Source: Sphingobacteriales bacterium
GTDB lineage: Bacteria; Bacteroidota; Bacteroidia; Chitinophagales; Chitinophagaceae
Assembly (NCBI GenBank): GCA_012270485.1
Contig: JAAXIF010000108.1
Coordinates: 1 to 46,275 of the forward strand
Reading direction: 5' to 3'
DNA: 46,275 nt
In this document: positions 41,695 through 46,275 of the stretch, one piece after another
How positions within the stretch are numbered: position 1 is the first letter of the stretch
Layout of the letters: each line of letters begins with the position of its first letter
The notes under the pieces: model-generated
What the model saw: the letters and a program-made list of their open reading frames with translations, nothing else
Told to the model about the DNA's origin: nothing
Databases searched by the model: none
Translations under genes and position numbers: made by a program

Positions 41695-43572
41695 CTATTT
41701 TTTAATGATGGGTAATTTGATGACGGAAGGATATTGTGTGGAATGATGAATTGTATTCTCCACTTTCATACCCGTTGTTTCATCATAATTATTACCACCT
41801 GTATTCATGTTTCTGTCGAAGCGAGGAAAATTACTGCTCGATACTTCAATACGAATGCGATGCCCGGGTGCGAAATAGTTACTTGTTACCATCGGCGTGA
41901 GATCTACTTTGTACACTTTCCCTTTCTCCATGAATACTTCTTTATCATATCCTTCTCTGTAACGCAAACGCTGAATGGTTTCATCGAGGTTATATGCTTT
42001 ACCATCAGGATATACATCTATCAACTTAATGGTAATATCCGTATCCGGACCCGAAGAAGACACATAAAGTGTTGATTCAATAAAGCCAGTTATTTCTACC
42101 CCCTCTTTTAATACATCAGAAGTGTACACCAGGATATCATCTCTCAACTCCATCGTTGATTGATCAAAAGAACCTCCTTGCACGGCATTTCCTGTACAAC
42201 AAACATTACCACCATACGACGGCACCGGGTTCATGGGATCATATTGAAATGCATCGGGTTTGTTTTCTTTGGGTGGTGCTGCTAATAATTGTCCGTCACC
42301 ATTTCTGGTATTGGCTTTGCCTGCACTGCTTAAATAGAAAGACTGCATTTCTGCTCCGGCAGGTGGGAAAGTTTCTGATTGTTGCCATTTGTTGCTACCC
42401 ATGGTATAGTAGCGTACCCGTGGATTCTTTTGTTTGAAATCATTTTGCTCTCCTTTCAATAACATATCAAACCATCCCCAGGTCAATTCATCATAATTCA
42501 ATCTCGCATCACCTACACTTCTTTCTCCTACAACCGTATTCTCTGTAGCTCTTTTATAAGAGCAATGTAATACCGGTGCGATGACGAGATACTGATTATC
42601 GGCAATGGCTTTGTCTTTCGCACTGTTGCGAGCATGATTGAAGAGTGCAATATTGGGTGCAGAAGACACATCATACCAGGAAACAAACCAGTAAGCCGGT
42701 GTATTCAATGGCATATCATCATGATACAATCCACCTTTGAACCATTTAGGATCATTGGGTTTGCGACGAATCATATCTTCATATACACCTTCTTGTCCTT
42801 TTACATTTTTAATGATGTCTTGTAATGGAAGATGACGCAATCCTACCGACCAATCAACCCTTGGCATTTCTGTAGACATATCATAAAAGCGTTGTAAGCG
42901 CTGTAAGTCTTTTTGTTGTACGGTCTTTGGGAATGTAGGTTTGAACTTATCATTCTGTGTACCGTATAACCAGGCGGTAAAGAGCATTTGTCCGGCACCG
43001 CCCCGATACCAGTTACCTTGTTCCATGAACTTACCCACGCGACCAATACCCGCACCATAACCCTGTGCTACCATGGCAGCCAGTGCAGGATGGTTTTGTG
43101 AAGCAACCGCCATTTGCCACTCAGCGGTAGAAGAACAGCCGATCACACCAATTTTACCATTGCTCCAGGGCTGGGCGGCCATCCAAGTAAATGCATCATA
43201 ACCGTCTGTGATGGGGGCACCGAGAATATTCCATTCACCTTCAGAAAAGTAGCGGCCTCGCTCATTCTGAACTACATAGGCATAGCCGCGTGAAACAGCG
43301 TTGTAAGCTTCTTCTAAAGTGCGGGTGGTCATTTTACCATCAACCCAGGTATTAAATTGATAGGGTGTTTTAGAAAATACAATGGGAACTTTTTGATTGC
43401 CTTTCGGACGATAAATATCGGTTGCCAATCGGATACCATCGCGCATAGGCATCATGACTTTTTGATCAATGACAGCTATTTCCTGAAGTTTCAAGTAAAT
43501 AGCCGCAGTATCCTGAGCAGCAGATGCAAGGAATAGCGTACCGCCGACAAGCAGTAAAAACAATTTTCTCAT
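41695..43572 (-). CDS. secreted CocE/NonD-family hydrolase (X-Pro peptidase S15-like)
   Basis: 625 residues. Signal peptide [17 protein letters not shown]. Alpha/beta-hydrolase core with [16 protein letters not shown], a typical start of CocE/S15 enzymes, and nucleophile S147 in [10 protein letters not shown] after [10 protein letters not shown]. Probable acid in WYDVSSAPN and histidine in [12 protein letters not shown]. The C-terminal jelly-roll domain (about 470-625) has [37 protein letters not shown] and [18 protein letters not shown]. The family includes alpha-amino-acid ester hydrolases, glutaryl-acylases and X-prolyl dipeptidases. As first gene of the SusCD operon it probably processes the imported substrate in the periplasm. 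Confidence 0.93.
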   Translation of the reverse strand: MRKLFLLLVGGTLFLASAAQDTAAIYLKLQEIAVIDQKVMMPMRDGIRLATDIYRPKGNQKVPIVFSKTPYQFNTWVDGKMTTRTLEEAYNAVSRGYAYVVQNERGRYFSEGEWNILGAPITDGYDAFTWMAAQPWSNGKIGVIGCSSTAEWQMAVASQNHPALAAMVAQGYGAGIGRVGKFMEQGNWYRGGAGQMLFTAWLYGTQNDKFKPTFPKTVQQKDLQRLQRFYDMSTEMPRVDWSVGLRHLPLQDIIKNVKGQEGVYEDMIRRKPNDPKWFKGGLYHDDMPLNTPAYWFVSWYDVSSAPNIALFNHARNSAKDKAIADNQYLVIAPVLHCSYKRATENTVVGERSVGDARLNYDELTWGWFDMLLKGEQNDFKQKNPRVRYYTMGSNKWQQSETFPPAGAEMQSFYLSSAGKANTRNGDGQLLAAPPKENKPDAFQYDPMNPVPSYGGNVCCTGNAVQGGSFDQSTMELRDDILVYTSDVLKEGVEITGFIESTLYVSSSGPDTDITIKLIDVYPDGKAYNLDETIQRLRYREGYDKEVFMEKGKVYKVDLTPMVTSNYFAPGHRIRIEVSSSNFPRFDRNMNTGGNNYDETTGMKVENTIHHSTQYPSVIKLPIIKK

Positions 43573-43722
43573 AAGTTTTCTTTAATGCGCTTAAAATGAA
43601 GGCAGCGCAAATGATCAAAACGTTGCATAAATATAACGATTAAATAAAATTTTTATGCGCTGTAGAAGAATTACATCAAAATCTAATACTTATATATAAT
43701 TGCTTTTGATCCAGTATTTTAG

Positions 43723-43750
43723 AAAAAAAACCCGCTCCAAATGAAGCGGG
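43723..43750 (-). terminator. intrinsic terminator of the HYR protein gene
   Basis: Read on the - strand: CCCGCT, 8-base loop, AGCGGG, then eight T residues. It lies 42 bp beyond the stop of the gene at 43792. Confidence 0.85.
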
Positions 43751-43791
43751 CTGTCAGGGTTACAGGGCGAAATGATATAGAATGGTTTTAC

Positions 43792-46275
43792 TTATCTCAT
43801 CTTGATCAATTGAATTACTTTTCTACGATTTCCTTGTGTAAACTCTGCAAAGTAATTACCGGTTTGATAAGCATGGCCGATCTGTACCGTACTATTCGAT
43901 CCCAATTGGGCTTTGCTATCCACCACACGTCCGGAAGCATCCATCACTCTGAGCATCACCGGTGCATCCTGTTTACTCTCCAGCTTCAATGTAAAGTAAG
44001 TACGAGTCGGATTCGGCATCACTGTCACTTTCAAGTCCTCTTCCACACGATTTGCAGCTTGCAGCTTGAAGCTTGTAGCTTCCTCAACAACAGTTGCTTG
44101 ACTGGTATTCGCAGTATGTATGGTCACCGGTACCGGTGGTACTGAACAGTTATAAGAATTCCAGATGATATGCTTACCCTCACTTTCCACTTCTTCGGCT
44201 ATGAACAATCCGGTCATGAATACATCGTCTCGACAATCTCTATCACTATGAGCCCTGTGGTCACAATCGTGATGTCCATGACCTTTGTGTTTGCAATCTT
44301 TAGAACTGTGTGCTCGGTGATCACATTTATCATCTCCGTAATTGCCACCGGTTACTTTCAACTTACCATCCGGTAATATGATATTGGCAGTAATCCTGGT
44401 ATCATCTCCTTTCACATGGAATTTCTCTTCATCTCTTCTGTTATCTGTCATGTAGAAAGTAACCTGATACGCTTCCGGATTCACGATCACATCGCTACCA
44501 ATGGTTACTTTTTTACTTACGCGAACGCTGGTATTTGGAGCAAAACGAATATAGCTGTAGCCACCTGTCTTCGGACCCTTCTCAATTTGTATCTCTTCTA
44601 CATCAATAGTAGTAGATGTGAATCGAACACTTGCTCCTTCTTCCAGTTTGATCTTACCAAACACCGTACCCGTTAAGGTTACATTCGATCCCTTCTTCAG
44701 GGTTACTTCATCATAGTTACCACTAACGGTTGCAGTAGTATTCGAGTTGATGGTCTTATCCTGCAGGTATCTAGTATTACTCAGGTTGTACTGCATGGTT
44801 GGCAGGGTTACACTGGCAACACCATAAATCTTGCTGGTGATTGTTACGCCTTTATCTGTATCGATTCTTGGTGCTTTTACAAAGCTACCCGCACCTGTTA
44901 CAGAACTGTATTTATCGAAGTCGGCTTCACCTTTGCTACTCATTACACCTACGCTACCTGTTTCAACTTTATTATATTGACCCAACTTCACTTCTTTGGT
45001 TCCTAAAATGGTGTAACTGCTTACCAGGTTTTGTTTCTGGTAGTTATACGTTGCAGGCAATTCACTTCTACAACCATTTGCATCCGTTGTATAAACACTG
45101 TAAATACCATCTGCATCTGATAAACCAAGACTTAACTGTTGCATGGTTGCTTTGGTATTATTATTATACAACCATTGGTAAGTAAACGGACCATTCAGTG
45201 TGCTATTGGCTGTTAACACAAATTGGTTACAGAGTGCATTCGGTGAGGCGGTACTGATACTAGCAACAGGTAATGGCTGAATAGTTACCGTAAAGTTGCA
45301 GGTACTTGTATTGCCATGGATATCGGTTACTGTAAAGGTTACCGTTGAGATACCCATTGCAAAATCACCACTCGCATTTGTACCCATGCCGCTTCTATTG
45401 GTTGCGCCGGTAATACTATATGTTGTACTGGCAATACCACAGTTATCTGATTGATGCAATGCAGGTATCGTGTACTGTGTATTACCACCGGTATTCGCAC
45501 AGAATACCTGATTCGCCGCACATGTTATGATCGGCTTTTCATTGTCTGTTACTTGGATGTTTTGAGTAATCGTTTTCAGATTACCATTTAGATCCCTTAC
45601 GGTCCAAGTAATGGTAGTAGTACCTACAGGGTAGTCTTCTTTCAGCAATTTGTTATCGCTTCTAATACCCATGACGCTTGCTACTCCACAATTATCTGCT
45701 GTTGCCGGCATCGGTATCGCAATAGTTGCACCGCATTTACCTGCATCGTTATGAACGCTGATATGATTCACACTGATCGTTGGCAGTTCGTTATCAATTA
45801 CTATTACCAACTGTTTAGCTGTATCTGTAACATTACCGTGTACATCTGTTACAGTCCAGGTTACAATGGTAGTACCCACAGGGAATAATAAAGGCGCATC
45901 ATTGGTTACTGTTGCAACATCACAATTATCACTGGTTAGCGGTTTTCCTAGATCCACCTGAGCACTACAAGTACCTGTTGTGTTTACCACTCTTACCAAT
46001 GCCGGTGCGGTGATTTTTGGCTTTTCAGTATCTGTTATGACAACGGTTTGTGTTGCCGTACTACTATTGCCATTCATATCAGTAACAGTCCAAGTAACTA
46101 CGGTAGTACCTACAGGGAAAAGTGTTGGTGCATTGTTGCCTACATTGGCAATGCTACAGTTGTCTGCTGTTATGGGTGTTCCCAAGCTTACAGTTGCGCC
46201 ACAGATACCAGCATCCGTTCCCTGGTTGATATTGGCAGGCGCTGTAATAGCTGGAGCAATATTATCTACCACTGT
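43792..46275 (-). CDS. large HYR-domain T9SS cargo protein (5' end outside window)
   Basis: 826 residues are visible; the frame runs off the window edge, so the N-terminus is missing. Four HYR repeats come first (about 1-330), each with CGATVSLGTP-like, ADNC, FPVGTT-VTWTVTD-NGN and a short linker. Then an Ig-like segment (NSTLNGPFTYQWLYNN), then a repetitive beta part. A His/Cys/Asp-rich block lies at about residues 646-683, and a final T9SS type A sorting domain (VMPNPTRTYFTLKLES, RVMDASGRVVDS, QTGNYFAEF). HYR domains are Ig-like folds linked to adhesion. It is predicted to be exported by T9SS and anchored on the surface. A heptad array lies inside the coding sequence just before the sorting domain. 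Confidence 0.92.
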   Translation of the reverse strand, partial: TVVDNIAPAITAPANINQGTDAGICGATVSLGTPITADNCSIANVGNNAPTLFPVGTTVVTWTVTDMNGNSSTATQTVVITDTEKPKITAPALVRVVNTTGTCSAQVDLGKPLTSDNCDVATVTNDAPLLFPVGTTIVTWTVTDVHGNVTDTAKQLVIVIDNELPTISVNHISVHNDAGKCGATIAIPMPATADNCGVASVMGIRSDNKLLKEDYPVGTTTITWTVRDLNGNLKTITQNIQVTDNEKPIITCAANQVFCANTGGNTQYTIPALHQSDNCGIASTTYSITGATNRSGMGTNASGDFAMGISTVTFTVTDIHGNTSTCNFTVTIQPLPVASISTASPNALCNQFVLTANSTLNGPFTYQWLYNNNTKATMQQLSLGLSDADGIYSVYTTDANGCRSELPATYNYQKQNLVSSYTILGTKEVKLGQYNKVETGSVGVMSSKGEADFDKYSSVTGAGSFVKAPRIDTDKGVTITSKIYGVASVTLPTMQYNLSNTRYLQDKTINSNTTATVSGNYDEVTLKKGSNVTLTGTVFGKIKLEEGASVRFTSTTIDVEEIQIEKGPKTGGYSYIRFAPNTSVRVSKKVTIGSDVIVNPEAYQVTFYMTDNRRDEEKFHVKGDDTRITANIILPDGKLKVTGGNYGDDKCDHRAHSSKDCKHKGHGHHDCDHRAHSDRDCRDDVFMTGLFIAEEVESEGKHIIWNSYNCSVPPVPVTIHTANTSQATVVEEATSFKLQAANRVEEDLKVTVMPNPTRTYFTLKLESKQDAPVMLRVMDASGRVVDSKAQLGSNSTVQIGHAYQTGNYFAEFTQGNRRKVIQLIKMR
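44050..44084 (-). repeat. heptad array inside a coding sequence
   Basis: Units ATTTGCA GCTTGCA GCTTGAA GCTTGTA GCTTCCT, the same word as the intergenic array at 1348-1382 and sharing its last 14 bases exactly. Here it is translated on the - strand as EATSFKLQAAN, in the linker before the T9SS sorting domain. Confidence 0.85.
44224..44338 (-). repeat. His/Cys/Asp-rich coding repeat
   Basis: Encodes two copies of CDHRAHS(S/D)(K/R)DC separated by KHKGHGHHD, flanked by Asp residues. The segment is exported with the HYR protein and looks able to bind metal ions. Confidence 0.8.

Noticed and set aside
44841..46275. Periodic DNA similarity as tandem satellite
   Set aside because: It is explained by four HYR protein repeats of about 80 residues in the coding frame.

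Overview
This window looks like a chromosome segment of a Bacteroidota bacterium, most likely of the Chitinophagaceae type. The evidence is two SusC/SusD outer-membrane uptake pairs, a further TonB-dependent receptor with a carboxypeptidase-like N-domain, two proteins with type IX secretion (T9SS) C-terminal sorting domains, hybrid/PAS histidine kinases, weak Shine-Dalgarno sequences and at least one good Bacteroidota-type promoter (TTTG, 20 bp, TAnnTTTG). The exact genus cannot be fixed by eye. I see no rRNA, tRNA, CRISPR array or insertion sequence.

Layout. 0-8.4 kb: housekeeping and small regulatory genes (Tat-exported metallo-beta-lactamase-fold protein, UvrD/PcrA helicase, XRE regulator, NarL-type response regulator, ECF sigma factor coupled to a membrane protein, a small membrane protein, a stand-alone glycogen-binding-like domain, Sua5/TsaC). 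Nearly every gap here carries degenerate 7-bp (heptad) repeat arrays that start at or within a few bases of a stop codon and are followed by a complementary array, so pairs can fold into long imperfect stems. 8.4-11.1 kb: orphan ABC ATPase, lipoprotein serine hydrolase, flavin-reductase-like protein. 11.2-23.5 kb: a large signalling island. Two PAS/GAF histidine kinases on + converge on a five-gene - operon (NarL-type regulator, lone receiver, PAS kinase, receiver-kinase hybrid, receiver-AraC regulator). It is followed by a divergent T9SS-exported six-blade NHL propeller protein. Two small, apparently related proteins of unknown function are embedded in it. The second + kinase is broken by an in-frame TAG just before its last ATP-binding motif.

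23.5-26.7 kb: TonB receptor divergent from a MarR-family regulator, with a near-perfect 20-bp palindrome between them. 26.8-28.7 kb: a two-gene type II restriction-modification cassette (beta-class methyltransferase and PmeII-like endonuclease) plus a small Cys/His protein. 28.8-32.1 kb: sugar porter, DUF1080 protein and membrane-tailed methyltransferase. 32.4-37.0 kb: SusC/SusD pair on +. 37.2-43.6 kb: SusD, SusC and a CocE/NonD-type secreted hydrolase on -, converging on the first pair at a perfect 20-bp hairpin terminator flanked by another family of heptad arrays. 43.8 kb to the edge: the C-terminal part of a large HYR-repeat T9SS cargo protein, with a His/Cys/Asp-rich repeat and, unusually, a heptad array inside its coding sequence.

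The strongest unexplained signals are the stop-codon-anchored heptad arrays with locus-specific 'words', the dense multi-receiver phosphorelay with its secreted propeller and paired small proteins, and the amber-interrupted kinase.
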